From positions 1 through 58,884 of the forward strand of contig NZ_FNFK01000009.1 of NCBI RefSeq assembly GCF_900101165.1: a stretch of DNA of 58,884 nt, written 5' to 3'. This DNA is from Alkalibacterium thalassium. Lineage in GTDB: Bacteria; Bacillota; Bacilli; Lactobacillales; Carnobacteriaceae_A. Positions 32,419 through 41,869 of the stretch are shown here, in pieces (position 1 is the stretch's first letter; the number at the start of each line of letters is the position of its first letter). The notes beneath the pieces were generated by a model. It ran no database searches, was not told the origin of the DNA, and was given only the letters and a program-made list of their open reading frames with translations. Position numbers and translations under genes: made by a program.

Positions 32419-33336
32419 ATGCTGGAACAGATCAGATTGCTGCTGAATGACTACACGTTTCAAGTCGTTGCTTTAGGCACCGGCTTCTTAGGGCTGTTAA
32501 GCGGAGTGATCGGAACCTATGCGACATTAAGAAAAGAAAGTCTGCTTGGGGATGCATTGAGTCACGCTGCCTTACCCGGAATTGGGATCGGCTTTATTCT
32601 TATACAAAGAAAAGAACTGTCTGTACTGATGCTTGGGGCAATCATTTCAGGATTGATCGCTACGGTGATTATTCAGACTATGAGCAGGAAGACCGTGGTC
32701 AAACTCGACAGTGCCTTGTCACTGATCCTGTCCAGCTTCTTTGGTCTGGGTCTCGTCATCCTGACTTCGATACAGAATAATCCGAATGCTCAACAGGCTG
32801 GACTAAGCAACTTTATTTTCGGGCAGGCGAGCGCTATGCTTCGAAGCAATGTCCAGTTGATCGGTCTGACCGGACTGGTCCTGCTCGTTCTGGTAGCATT
32901 GTTCTGGAAGGAATTTAAAGTATTTACATTTGATCCGATGTTTGGACGGACATTAGGCTTCTCAAGTAAGATCGTTGAATCCCTGTTGTCGACAATGATT
33001 GTTGTAACCATTATTTTAGGACTGGAGTCAGTAGGGGTCATCCTGATCAGCGCATTGCTGACCGGTCCATCAGTAGCCGCCCGTCAGTGGACGAACCGGT
33101 TGAGTCTGGTCATGCTGCTGGCAGCAGGTATTGGATTTGTTTCCGGTGTGACGGGAACATTTATCAGCTCTATGGGGGCTCGAATACCAACAGGGCCATC
33201 GATCGTAGTCGTTGTCAGTATGTTCGTGTTCCTCAGCCTCTTTATATCTCCCGGAAGGGGAATACTGGCTAGACACATGGCCTACAGAAAGAGGCAGAAA
33301 GTATTTATGAAACAGATCAGAAGTCTGGAGGAGTGA
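32419..33336 (+). CDS. mntC: Metal ABC transporter permease (ABC-3 family), first
   Basis: 305 residues starting at MLEQIRLLL; GAGAAGGTGA in the end of the ATPase gene serves as the ribosome-binding site, so the much longer upstream frame is only overlap. Eight to nine hydrophobic helices are visible. The ABC-3 family hallmarks include GDALSHAALPGIGIGFI near 46-62 and LISALLTGPSVAAR near 218-231. It forms the membrane pore with the second permease, whose GTG/ATG region overlaps this stop. Confidence 0.88.
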   Translation: MLEQIRLLLNDYTFQVVALGTGFLGLLSGVIGTYATLRKESLLGDALSHAALPGIGIGFILIQRKELSVLMLGAIISGLIATVIIQTMSRKTVVKLDSALSLILSSFFGLGLVILTSIQNNPNAQQAGLSNFIFGQASAMLRSNVQLIGLTGLVLLVLVALFWKEFKVFTFDPMFGRTLGFSSKIVESLLSTMIVVTIILGLESVGVILISALLTGPSVAARQWTNRLSLVMLLAAGIGFVSGVTGTFISSMGARIPTGPSIVVVVSMFVFLSLFISPGRGILARHMAYRKRQKVFMKQIRSLEE

Positions 33337-33341
33337 GCGCG

Positions 33342-34250
33342 ATGAGCATGATCAATGAAATAACCCTGATAGCAATTATTGTTGCCGTCGCCTGTGCGCT
33401 TCCAGGTGTCTTTCTGGTGCTGAGAGGAACCACAATGGTATCCGATGCAATCACACATACAGTTCTGCTCGGAATCGTTCTGGCCTTCTTCATTACACAG
33501 GATCTGAACTCGCCTCTTTTGATGATTGGAGCTACGCTTGTCGGGGTGGCGACGGTCTGGGCAATAGAAGCGCTCCAGCAGACTAAGCTCTTGTCCAACG
33601 ATGCCGCTATCGGTATTGTTTTTCCATTATTTTTCAGTATAGCGATCATTTTGATTACACGCTATGCCGGAAACGTTCATTTGGATGTAGATTCAGTCTT
33701 GATGGGGGAACTGGCCTTTGCGCCTTTCAGACGTCTGATGTTCTTCGGTTTAGATGTAGGACCGAGAGCGCTCTGGACAATGCTGGTCATCCTGCTGATC
33801 AACAGTCTCTTTATTGGATTGTTCTATAAAGAGCTGAAAATCACAACGTTTGATGCAGGCTTTGCTGCAGCAATAGGGTTCTCACCGGTACTCATCCACT
33901 ATGGGCTGATGACCCTTGTGTCTCTGACTGCCGTTGGCGCCTACGATTCAGTAGGATCCATTCTGGTTGTGGGATTCATGGTCGGTCCTCCGCTGGCGGC
34001 CTTTCTACTGACAAACAAGCTGCATGTCATGATTGGTCTGACAGCTGTAATGGCAGTGATCAACAGTATAGCAGGAGTGCGGCTGGCTTTTATGCTTGAT
34101 ACGACGATTGCGGGAATGATTGCTGTGGTGACAGGAGTCACAACTTTACTTGTTTTTGTCTTTTCTCCGGAAAAAGGACTGATTAAAGCTACGGTCAACC
34201 GAAAAAGAGAGCAGAAGAAAATCGAACAGCGTCTTCAGGAGATAAAATAA
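33342..34250 (+). CDS. mntD: Metal ABC transporter permease (ABC-3 family), second
   Basis: 302 residues from ATG 33342; GGAGG about ten bases upstream supports it, though an in-frame GTG at 33333 is possible. Helix pattern and motifs are those of the first permease: SDAITHTVLLGIVLAF near 37-52 and SILVVGFMVGPPLAAF near 205-220. Two different ABC-3 permeases after one ATPase is the MntABCD layout of Bacillus and relatives. The gene ends the operon. Confidence 0.88.
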   Translation: MSMINEITLIAIIVAVACALPGVFLVLRGTTMVSDAITHTVLLGIVLAFFITQDLNSPLLMIGATLVGVATVWAIEALQQTKLLSNDAAIGIVFPLFFSIAIILITRYAGNVHLDVDSVLMGELAFAPFRRLMFFGLDVGPRALWTMLVILLINSLFIGLFYKELKITTFDAGFAAAIGFSPVLIHYGLMTLVSLTAVGAYDSVGSILVVGFMVGPPLAAFLLTNKLHVMIGLTAVMAVINSIAGVRLAFMLDTTIAGMIAVVTGVTTLLVFVFSPEKGLIKATVNRKREQKKIEQRLQEIK

Positions 34251-34419
34251 TAAGATTGGTCGGTAGGAAAATATCTTAAAGAAGCAAAATAAATCTGGAT
34301 CATGAGTCCCTGCTGTTATGGGTCAGGGCTGCTCATGCTCCAGATTTTTTATATTTATAGTGAGTCGAGGGATTAACTGTTAACGTCTTGAGGCTGAACG
34401 GCATGCGAAGCTTTTATTA

Positions 34420-35391
34420 TTATAGCGTCGTTTTTCGTTTGATGAGCTTGAATGACAAGGGCTTTAACTCATCGACGGGCTGATTTAATGTCTGAAGAAG
34501 CAGACGGCAGGCGTTTTTCCCCTGTTCCTCGATCGAATAATCGATAGTAGTCATATCCATCACATCGCTGACATCCAAGTTATCGAATCCAATGACGGAT
34601 ACATCTTCAGGTACACGAATTCCTTTCCTTCTAAGTCGGGAAACGACAAGCGCTGCAATGGAATCGGAATGAGTGACCACTGCATCAGGTTTGACTTCAG
34701 TTGATTCGTACCATCTGATAAAGTCATCGACTTTTTCAGATGTGACTGTATCAATGAAGAGGTCAGGATTATGCGGATCGATCTGATGGTCTCTGCAGAA
34801 GTCTGTATAGGCATCGATCCGCCGATGGGTGTTGAGCCCTTTAGGTGTCCCGTATAAATTGAGGATTTGACGGCATCCGGTTTCCCACAGATAGTCTAGA
34901 GCGAGGCGATGTCCCTTATAATGATCGATGAAGACAGAAGGAATCTGTTCAGAATCGACATTGTGTAAGGTGACAACTGGACCAAAGGAAGCATATTTTT
35001 CCAGAACAGACCAGTCATTGGCACGGTAAATCAGGAAAATGCCGTCCAGCTGCTTAGATTTCAGCAGGTCAAAAGCTTCCCTTTCTCTTTTCTTATCCCC
35101 ATTTGTAACGAAGAGGGTCGTTGTATAGCCGTTCGCGTAAGCAGTAGAGATAAATGAATTGATTCGGGCTACTGCAGTATCATTGAACTGTGTACTGATG
35201 ATCCCGAAGTTTTTAGTTGATCCTGTTCTCAGATGCTGGGCATTTTTGTTTGGGCTGTAGTTCAGCTGCTCAATGGCATCTTCTACTTTACGTCGGGTCT
35301 CTTCACCAACATATCCGCTAGAATTGATGACGCGGGAAACAGTAGCGGATGACACCCCAGCGTGTCGGGCAATATCCAATATCGTTGGCAT
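34420..35391 (-). CDS. LacI-family transcriptional regulator
   Basis: 323 residues starting at MPTILD, preceded by AGAAGG; a start nine codons earlier lacks such a site. The N-terminal HTH reads DIARHAGVSSATVSRVIN with the hinge helix near residues 45-58, followed by a periplasmic-binding-like sensor domain with SVIGFDNLDVSD near 268-279. It should bind a sugar or nucleoside and control catabolic genes, probably with a palindromic operator. No adjacent sugar gene identifies the target. Confidence 0.9.
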   Translation of the reverse strand: MPTILDIARHAGVSSATVSRVINSSGYVGEETRRKVEDAIEQLNYSPNKNAQHLRTGSTKNFGIISTQFNDTAVARINSFISTAYANGYTTTLFVTNGDKKREREAFDLLKSKQLDGIFLIYRANDWSVLEKYASFGPVVTLHNVDSEQIPSVFIDHYKGHRLALDYLWETGCRQILNLYGTPKGLNTHRRIDAYTDFCRDHQIDPHNPDLFIDTVTSEKVDDFIRWYESTEVKPDAVVTHSDSIAALVVSRLRRKGIRVPEDVSVIGFDNLDVSDVMDMTTIDYSIEEQGKNACRLLLQTLNQPVDELKPLSFKLIKRKTTL

Positions 35392-35450
35392 TCGTGCACC
35401 TTCTTTCCTTGCATTCATTATATCAGATATTCTTTAGGCTTGTGAAAATG

Positions 35451-35512
35451 AAAAAACTGCCCGTCATATATCCTGGAGAATCTTGAGCTCCATGGTACAT
35501 GACGAGCAGATG
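35451..35512 (-). terminator. Terminator of the ppx-ppk operon
   Basis: Imperfect stem CTGCCCGTCAT and ATGACGAGCAG, with a T run on the minus strand from 35456 downward, just after the ppk stop codon. Confidence 0.65.
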
Positions 35513-35519
35513 TAAAGTG

Positions 35520-37655
35520 TTATCGGCTGAAGAGCGCGGATAAGTAAGTGAGCCATTTATTTAAAGAAGTATGATCTTCTTTAATTTTTTCCTGTTCACT
35601 GCTGATGGACAGGAGTTCATTTTGAGCATGAACAGGTTTGCCACTTAGTGAAGCTTTTTTATAAAACCCGTCACTAGTCAATATCCAGGCTTTCGTATTG
35701 TCATAGAGATAAAGCTTGAGAATAGAGAGAATGTGAGATTTCAAAGGTGGTTCCAGTACTGGAAAAGCTATCTCGACGCGCTTAATCATATTTCTTGTCA
35801 TCATATCGGCGGAAGAGAGGTAGAGGTTTTCCTCGCCATTATGATAGAAGTAATAGACTCGGCTGTGTTCAAGAAAACGACCCACAATACTTCTCACCGT
35901 AATGTTTTCACTTACACCAGGAATACCTGGAATCAGACAGCAGATCCCTCTGACGATCAGCTCGATTCTGACCCCTGCCTGACTGGCTTCATACAGTTTA
36001 AGCAGCATTTTCTTGTCGGTCAATGAATTCATTTTAGCAATGATATGGCCGTTTCCGTATCTTGTGTGCAGCTTGATTTCCTTTTCAATATTTTCAATGA
36101 ATGCATCCCTGATATCAAAAGGGGAGACATGCAGATAGTGATAGTCGGGCTGTTCCGAATACCCGCTCAGATAATTGAAGAAATCGAAGACATCCTGAGT
36201 GATTTCATTATTCGATGTAATAAGACCCATGTCCGTATAGAGTCTAGCAGTCTGTTCATTATAGTTTCCGGTCCCAAGATGGACATAACGCCTGAACCCG
36301 TCCGTCTCTTTTTTTATGACCAGAGTGGCCTTGCTGTGGGTCTTCAAACCTTTTACACCATATAATATATGAGCACCGGCTTCTTCCAGCTCCTTGGCCC
36401 AGTGGACATTATTTGCTTCATCGAACCGTGCTTTCAGTTCTACAAGAACAGTCACCTGGATGCCTTTTTTTGCTGCGTTCTTCAAAGCTTCAACTAAAGG
36501 GGAATTATCGCTGACCCTGTATAGAGTCTGCTTGATGGAGACTGTCCGGTCGTCTTCGGCTGCTTCCTTGACAAAGGAGATGATCGGATCAAAAGCATCA
36601 AAAGGATGATGGAAAAACAGATCCTTTTTTCTTGCCAGCGCATAGACTGACTGCTTTTTCAGCTCAGCTGGATAGTTTGGCTCAAATGGCTTGAAGGATT
36701 CTGTTATCCCTTGCTCCTTCAAAAGAGGGATGACTTCACTTAAAAAAGTCAGATCCAGCGGGCCATTCAGGGTATAGATATCCCGCTGCTTGATAGATAG
36801 AGCCTTTTTAAGCAAGGCCACGTCCTCATTAACTGAAACTGCACTCTCTCTCCGGTCGATTTCGAGCCTCACAGCCATTCCGTTTTTACGTTTCTCCAGA
36901 TAGTCTTCAATGGCCGAAAGCAAGTCATCTGCGCCGTCTTCCTGAATCTCCAGATCGGCATTTCGTGTAATACGGAAAGTGAAGGAGTACGTGACATCGT
37001 AGCCTTTGAAGAGGTCAGACAAAAACGAATAAATCAGGTCTTCGATCAGCAAGAGATAGGTATGCTCGTTGTTGTGAACAGCATACACCCTGGACAGTCG
37101 TTCCGGAACTGGCACGATGGCTATGAACGGCTCACCGGACCGCTTCAGTTTGACGAACAAGTGCAATACTCCATCGCTCAGATGAGGAAACGGACGATAG
37201 GCATCGATGCCGTAAGGAGTGATAGCCGGCTTGATTTCTCTTTCGAAGATGGCTTGGGCCTTATTTTTATCACTTTCGTTCAGTTCCCAAACTGATTTGA
37301 AATAAAGCCCCTTTTCATTCAGCTGCTTTCTTTTAAGGTCAAACAGATCATACTGGCGGCGCACATTGATCCGGTTTTTCTTAGTGATCTCCTGAAGCTG
37401 CTTTTTAGGCGACCACATCTTTTTCGTGTCCGGTTCTTCAACCCCCATTTTCTCCTGATCCTGAAGTCCCGCGACCCTTACTTTATAGAACTCATCCAGG
37501 TTTGATGCCCCAATGGATAAAAAAGTCAGCTGCTCCAATATAGGATTGGCAGGATCGTTCGCTTCTTCAACGACACGGGCATTAAAATCGAGCCAGGACA
37601 GCTCTCTGTTCTGGAAGTAAATCGGATCATCAATCAAGATTTCTCTACTGCTCAT
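35520..37655 (-). CDS. ppk1: Polyphosphate kinase 1
   Basis: 711 residues, the usual length. All four parts are present: N-terminal, head, C1 and C2 domains. The autophosphorylated His is His440 in KTHSKATL and the second active-site His is His597 in FLEHSRV, corresponding to His435 and His592 of the E. coli enzyme. It reversibly makes polyphosphate from ATP. The start lies two bases after the ppx stop, with GGAGG inside the end of ppx, so the two are translationally coupled. Confidence 0.95.
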   Translation of the reverse strand: MSSREILIDDPIYFQNRELSWLDFNARVVEEANDPANPILEQLTFLSIGASNLDEFYKVRVAGLQDQEKMGVEEPDTKKMWSPKKQLQEITKKNRINVRRQYDLFDLKRKQLNEKGLYFKSVWELNESDKNKAQAIFEREIKPAITPYGIDAYRPFPHLSDGVLHLFVKLKRSGEPFIAIVPVPERLSRVYAVHNNEHTYLLLIEDLIYSFLSDLFKGYDVTYSFTFRITRNADLEIQEDGADDLLSAIEDYLEKRKNGMAVRLEIDRRESAVSVNEDVALLKKALSIKQRDIYTLNGPLDLTFLSEVIPLLKEQGITESFKPFEPNYPAELKKQSVYALARKKDLFFHHPFDAFDPIISFVKEAAEDDRTVSIKQTLYRVSDNSPLVEALKNAAKKGIQVTVLVELKARFDEANNVHWAKELEEAGAHILYGVKGLKTHSKATLVIKKETDGFRRYVHLGTGNYNEQTARLYTDMGLITSNNEITQDVFDFFNYLSGYSEQPDYHYLHVSPFDIRDAFIENIEKEIKLHTRYGNGHIIAKMNSLTDKKMLLKLYEASQAGVRIELIVRGICCLIPGIPGVSENITVRSIVGRFLEHSRVYYFYHNGEENLYLSSADMMTRNMIKRVEIAFPVLEPPLKSHILSILKLYLYDNTKAWILTSDGFYKKASLSGKPVHAQNELLSISSEQEKIKEDHTSLNKWLTYLSALFSR

Positions 37656-37657
37656 AC

Positions 37658-39220
37658 TTATTCCTCCGCTTTGATAGAGCCTTCAGTCACACTCTTAAGT
37701 GAAATAGTCAGTGGTTTGCCAAGAACTCGTTCGAAATGGTTCTTATGCTTGTTTACCCGATATTCTTCTGCAATCGCATCACCCATATATGTCACATCCA
37801 GACGGTAGTCATCCCCGTCTTCCTCGAGAGCCATATCCTGAACAAAATTGACGTGTGAATCATTCAGCGCCTCCGCAAACTTGATGATGCATCCCAGATG
37901 AAGCAGGGCTTCCTTTTCATCATCGCTGAACCAGTCGTCTACTGTTTTTACATATTGTTTGAACAGTGATCTGTTTTTATAGCTGGCCAGCAGAGCCAGT
38001 CTGACCCTGTCTTTGTGACTGAATCCATGAAGATTCGTATTGGAAATGATGTAGAATGTGTGCTGCGATTTGGAATCATCTTCTATATAACTGCCCAGGT
38101 AATATAAAGTTGCTCCATAATGAAGAAAATAGAGTTGCTCTTCGCTGACTTTCAGGATACCTTTTTCCTTTAAAAGAGTAATGAGCTGGTCAGCGAGCAT
38201 GATGCGCTGATGGGCACTGATCGGGCGTATATCATACTGTTTGAACAGGCGCTGAACAGTCTGACGCTTCACACCGTAAAGATCATAGGGCTCTTTGTAC
38301 TCTTTGTTGAGCCGTTCAAGGATAATGCCTTCACGCAGACCTCGGTTACTGATGGCAAAGCTTGGAGCAGCCATCACATCAACTAGTTCCTTGAAGACAA
38401 TCCCTGCTGGAATGATGATGTCCCGGCGGTCCCCGCTTAAGCCATCAAGATCGCTCAAGTCGTCCATAGAACTGTCTACTAGCAGATCAAAGGTGTTTTC
38501 CAGCTCATCGGGTGTCATCTGATATTCATGAATACCGGCAATTGGGTAGTCGGTCTGACGCTGGTTGATTTCAGCATAGTTACGTGCCGACCCACCGATT
38601 CCGATCAGAGGCACCTGCGCATTGGGCACCCACTCAAGCTGCTTGAACTGATCTCTGATCCACTTGGTGGCTTTCTCAATAGCCTTTTTGTCATTGTGCT
38701 TTTTGTCCGAGAAAAACTGTCGTCTTAAAGATACCGTTCCGAAAGGGAAACTGTGTACTTCCTTGACTTCTTTGTCTTTGAAAAGGGTCAGTTCAGTACT
38801 CCCCCCACCGATATCGATACTGATTCCATCCATAAGGTCCATAGTATGCCGGACTGCATAGTTTCCGTAATACGCTTCTTTTTCTTCCGCAAGCAGCTCC
38901 AGTTCCAGCTGGAGGGCCTCTTGTACCCGCTGGATGATGGTGTCACGATTCGCTGACTGACGAACAGCAGCAGTAGCTATTGCCTTCAAATCTTTTATAG
39001 CGTAACGTTCAGCTATTGCAGTAAAACTTCTGAGGACAGCCAGGAGTACGTCGATACCCTCATCAGACATCTTCTTGCTGTCGTCCAGATACTGGACAAG
39101 CCGGGCAGGTGTCTTGATGTTCTGCAGCTCGGTCACTCCTTGATAGTCGTCCATTTCGAAGATGACCAGTCGTATTGTATTTGATCCCACATCTATTAAT
39201 CCAAACCGTTCATTAGCCAT
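37658..39220 (-). CDS. ppx: Exopolyphosphatase (Ppx/GppA family)
   Basis: 520 residues. The ASKHA-fold N-terminal part has IDVGSNTIRL at residues 8-17, the phosphate-binding SIDIGGGSTELT near 134-145, and a catalytic Glu near 117 (EEKEAYYG). The C-terminal ~200 residues form an HD-like helical domain as in long Ppx proteins. It degrades polyphosphate or pppGpp and is co-transcribed with the kinase, a common pairing that sets polyphosphate level. Confidence 0.92.
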   Translation of the reverse strand: MANERFGLIDVGSNTIRLVIFEMDDYQGVTELQNIKTPARLVQYLDDSKKMSDEGIDVLLAVLRSFTAIAERYAIKDLKAIATAAVRQSANRDTIIQRVQEALQLELELLAEEKEAYYGNYAVRHTMDLMDGISIDIGGGSTELTLFKDKEVKEVHSFPFGTVSLRRQFFSDKKHNDKKAIEKATKWIRDQFKQLEWVPNAQVPLIGIGGSARNYAEINQRQTDYPIAGIHEYQMTPDELENTFDLLVDSSMDDLSDLDGLSGDRRDIIIPAGIVFKELVDVMAAPSFAISNRGLREGIILERLNKEYKEPYDLYGVKRQTVQRLFKQYDIRPISAHQRIMLADQLITLLKEKGILKVSEEQLYFLHYGATLYYLGSYIEDDSKSQHTFYIISNTNLHGFSHKDRVRLALLASYKNRSLFKQYVKTVDDWFSDDEKEALLHLGCIIKFAEALNDSHVNFVQDMALEEDGDDYRLDVTYMGDAIAEEYRVNKHKNHFERVLGKPLTISLKSVTEGSIKAEE

Positions 39221-39540
39221 AATGCACGCTCCAATCTCCTTTTTATCTTTAAAACGCTTGATTTCTTAACTTAATCATACTAAAAGCGAGAAGGCTATGT
39301 CTAAAATCAGACCTTTTTTACGATTATATTACAAAAAACAGGAAAGCGATACCATAACTGGGTTTGATTACAATAGCTACAAGTATACAGCTTAATATTT
39401 ATGAATATTTTGACTTTCTGTAACAAATTGTAAGAATATAGAAATGTACTTCATACAATTTCTCGGTATAATAGCGTGGCATTGAACAACTTATTTTAAG
39501 ATATCTCAAATTCAAAAGAGAAAGGATTGTTCTTTAAGCG
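39221..39540. promoter_or_regulatory. Divergent promoter region with WalR-like half-sites
   Basis: A 320-base gap between ppx and the 3D-domain gene. On the plus strand a consensus -10 TATAAT (39467-39472) has a poor -35. Upstream, 39419-39434 holds two direct hexamers, TGTAAC and TGTAAG, spaced four bases; the WalR/YycF consensus is TGTWAH-N5-TGTWAH. The spacing is one base short and the last base differs, so this is tentative, but WalR does control 3D-domain autolysins in related bacteria. Confidence 0.4.
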
Positions 39541-40725
39541 ATGACAAAGAATATAGTGGGGATGGTTGTAGCAGTACTGGCCTTCCTGTCCTTAGGTCAA
39601 GCAACCACTGCATCAGCCCAGACGCTAGAAGCTATTCGGGAGCAGCAGGAACAAACTCAAGAAGAAATTGATTCATTACAGAAGGAAGTCAATACCGTGC
39701 TTGAAGAAGTGAGCGTATTGAGTACAGAACTGGCTGAACTGGATGTAGAAATCGAGGAAAAGCTGGAAGAAATCGGCCAGACTGAATCTGAAGTCTCAGC
39801 CCAGGAAGAAATCGTTGAGGCGAGAATGGAACAGGCAAGACAGCGTCTGCAGTCTCTTCAGTTAAATAAGTCCACTCAGAACATTGTATTGACTATACTT
39901 GAATCTGAAAGCCTGTCTGATTTATTTAATCGTGCTCTTATTATTATGCGTCTGACAGATGCAGGCAATCATCAGCTGGAACTGGCTGAAGAAGAAGTTC
40001 AAGTACTTATTACTTTACAGGAAGAACTTGAAACGGCACAGCAGGAACTTGAAGAGAGACGAGTACTGGCTGCTTCACAGAAAGAAGTCTTTGACGGAAA
40101 AGTTTCCGAGCTGCAGGCTCTGATCAGAGATAATCAGTCTCAGCTGACTGAACTGATCGAAAGAGAAGCAGTAGAAGAAGCGAGAATCGAAGAAGCGCGT
40201 CGAGTGGCTAGAGAAGAAGCTGCGAGAGCTGCTGCAAGAGCAGAAGCCGAACAGCAAACTGAAGTATCGGTTTCTTCTTCAGACAGTTCAAGTGCACAAG
40301 CTGCCGAACAGACTGCATCAAACAGCTCATCTTCAAAGTCAAGTTCAGCTTCAGGTTCTAGTTCAAGCAATAATTCTAACTCAGACTCAAGTTCAAACAG
40401 CAGCCCGGCCCCTGCACCAGCTAAGCCGGAAGTAAGTTCCGGTAGAACGTTACGTGTTCAGGCTACAGGCTATTCAACCGCGCAGCCTAACTTAAGCACA
40501 CACACGGCAACTGGAATCGATTTGAGAATCAATCCGCGCGTCATAGCAGTCGATCCTTCTGTCATTCCTCTAGGATCGATGGTAGAAGTTGAAGGCATGG
40601 GTGTTTATATTGCTGGAGACACAGGTGGAGCAATTAGAGGAAACATCATTGATATCCATTTCCAGACAGTAGGAGAAGCACTGAGCTGGGGAAGACGAAG
40701 CGTAACGATTCGAGTACTGGATTAA
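39541..40725 (+). CDS. Secreted coiled-coil protein with C-terminal 3D domain
   Basis: 394 residues. A signal peptide runs to about 26 with cleavage after SASA-like TASA. A long coiled coil spans about 27-250, similar in style to PcsB/CwlO N-termini, then a Ser-rich linker at about 240-300. The C-terminal 90 residues are a 3D domain: VQATGYST, AVDPSVIPLGS, and AGDTGGAIRGNIIDIHF hold the three conserved Asp. 3D domains are lytic-transglycosylase-like muralytic domains. The protein likely remodels peptidoglycan outside the cell. The ATG is preceded by an in-frame TAA, so no longer form exists. Confidence 0.87.
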   Translation: MTKNIVGMVVAVLAFLSLGQATTASAQTLEAIREQQEQTQEEIDSLQKEVNTVLEEVSVLSTELAELDVEIEEKLEEIGQTESEVSAQEEIVEARMEQARQRLQSLQLNKSTQNIVLTILESESLSDLFNRALIIMRLTDAGNHQLELAEEEVQVLITLQEELETAQQELEERRVLAASQKEVFDGKVSELQALIRDNQSQLTELIEREAVEEARIEEARRVAREEAARAAARAEAEQQTEVSVSSSDSSSAQAAEQTASNSSSSKSSSASGSSSSNNSNSDSSSNSSPAPAPAKPEVSSGRTLRVQATGYSTAQPNLSTHTATGIDLRINPRVIAVDPSVIPLGSMVEVEGMGVYIAGDTGGAIRGNIIDIHFQTVGEALSWGRRSVTIRVLD

Positions 40726-40751
40726 CCTCATTACATTATTATAGAAATCGG

Positions 40752-40788
40752 CCCATTGGAGACTAGTACTTCTCCAGTGGGTTTTTTT
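40752..40788 (+). terminator. Terminator of the 3D-domain gene
   Basis: CCCATTGGAGA (40752-40762) and TCTCCAGTGGG (40771-40781) form an 11-bp stem with one T-G pair, followed by seven T. Confidence 0.88.
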
Positions 40789-41051
40789 ATTGTTGTGGAC
40801 TAAGTGAACGAGGTCAGATTATGGAGTTGGTTTAATAATCCTGACATTCGGGGGACTGGCCCTCCATGACAGGACCAGAGACTTCTCTATTGACCTGTAA
40901 CAGTGTTCTGATTCAATGGAAGCTGATTTCGAGAAATCAAGCAGTCATTATTAGATAAAGAAGACTTATTTGCTTTATAAAATGGAATGGTGTTTAATCT
41001 AAAGAGAAAGAGATTCTGAAATAGAGTTGACTAATGAACAAGGAGAATAGC
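40789..41051. other. Intergenic stretch without recognised content
   Basis: Between the terminator and the AAC(3)-like gene no ORF, repeat or known motif is seen. The promoter of the downstream gene should lie here but no strong -35/-10 pair stands out. Confidence 0.4.
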
Positions 41052-41849
41052 ATGTATTCTAAAAAACATTTAATGGATTGTCTCGACCATTTGAGGATTG
41101 AAAAAGAAGGGACACTACTGGTTCATTCGTCCTATAAAAGCATAGGGGAGGTGAATGGACGAGCTGATACTGTTCTGGATGCCTTGAGCGACTATATGGC
41201 AGACGGTCTGCTTGTCCTTCCGACTCATACGTGGAAGTACATCAGCAAGGACAACCCTGTCTTCGATGTCAAGAAGTCGCCGTCCAATGTGGGAATCCTG
41301 ACTGAACTGTTCAGAAACCGGGAAAACACGATCCGATCGGAACATCCGACTCATTCGGTAGCGGCCCTGGGGAAAGATGCGGCCGCCTTTACAGCAGGTG
41401 AATACAAGCATGATACCCCCTGCGCCAGAGAGTCGGTCTGGGGAAAAATCGTTGACAGAAAGGCAAAGATTCTGTTAGTCGGTGTAGATCTGACTAGAAA
41501 CACGTTTATTCACGGTATTGAGGAATGGCTGGATATCCCGGGCAGAATGACGGACAATCATGAAGAACTGTTTAGTGTCCTCAATTCTGGAGAAAAAGTT
41601 CGGGTGCCCTCACGCCGTCACTGTGGATTGTCGTGGTCTGAGCATTTCTGGAAAGTCAATGATCTCCTGATTGAAGAAGGGGCGATGAAAACTGGACGAT
41701 TCGGGGATGCAGAAACACGAGTTGTGGACGCACATATGACGACGGTGCTGCTGACTGAACTGCTGGAAAAGCACCCCGAGCTATTTACGGAGAATAAGCC
41801 GCTGGAACCGGAGTGGCGCTGTTATTTTAGAAACAAACGTATGAACTAA
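41052..41849 (+). CDS. AAC(3)-family N-acetyltransferase
   Basis: 265 residues from ATG 41052, chosen because AAGGAG lies six bases ahead; an ATG at 41034 has no site. The antibiotic-type AAC(3) fold is recognised by LLVHSSYKSIG near residues 21-31, the LPTHTW block near 55, EHPTHSVAALG near 96-106, and a C-terminal NDLLIEEGAM region. Such proteins acetylate aminoglycosides at N-3, but many chromosomal members (YokD-like) have no proven drug activity. It is followed 20 bases on by a hydrolase gene and may share its transcript. Confidence 0.85.
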   Translation: MYSKKHLMDCLDHLRIEKEGTLLVHSSYKSIGEVNGRADTVLDALSDYMADGLLVLPTHTWKYISKDNPVFDVKKSPSNVGILTELFRNRENTIRSEHPTHSVAALGKDAAAFTAGEYKHDTPCARESVWGKIVDRKAKILLVGVDLTRNTFIHGIEEWLDIPGRMTDNHEELFSVLNSGEKVRVPSRRHCGLSWSEHFWKVNDLLIEEGAMKTGRFGDAETRVVDAHMTTVLLTELLEKHPELFTENKPLEPEWRCYFRNKRMN

Positions 41850-41869
41850 GCTGGAAAAGAGGCGGATTT

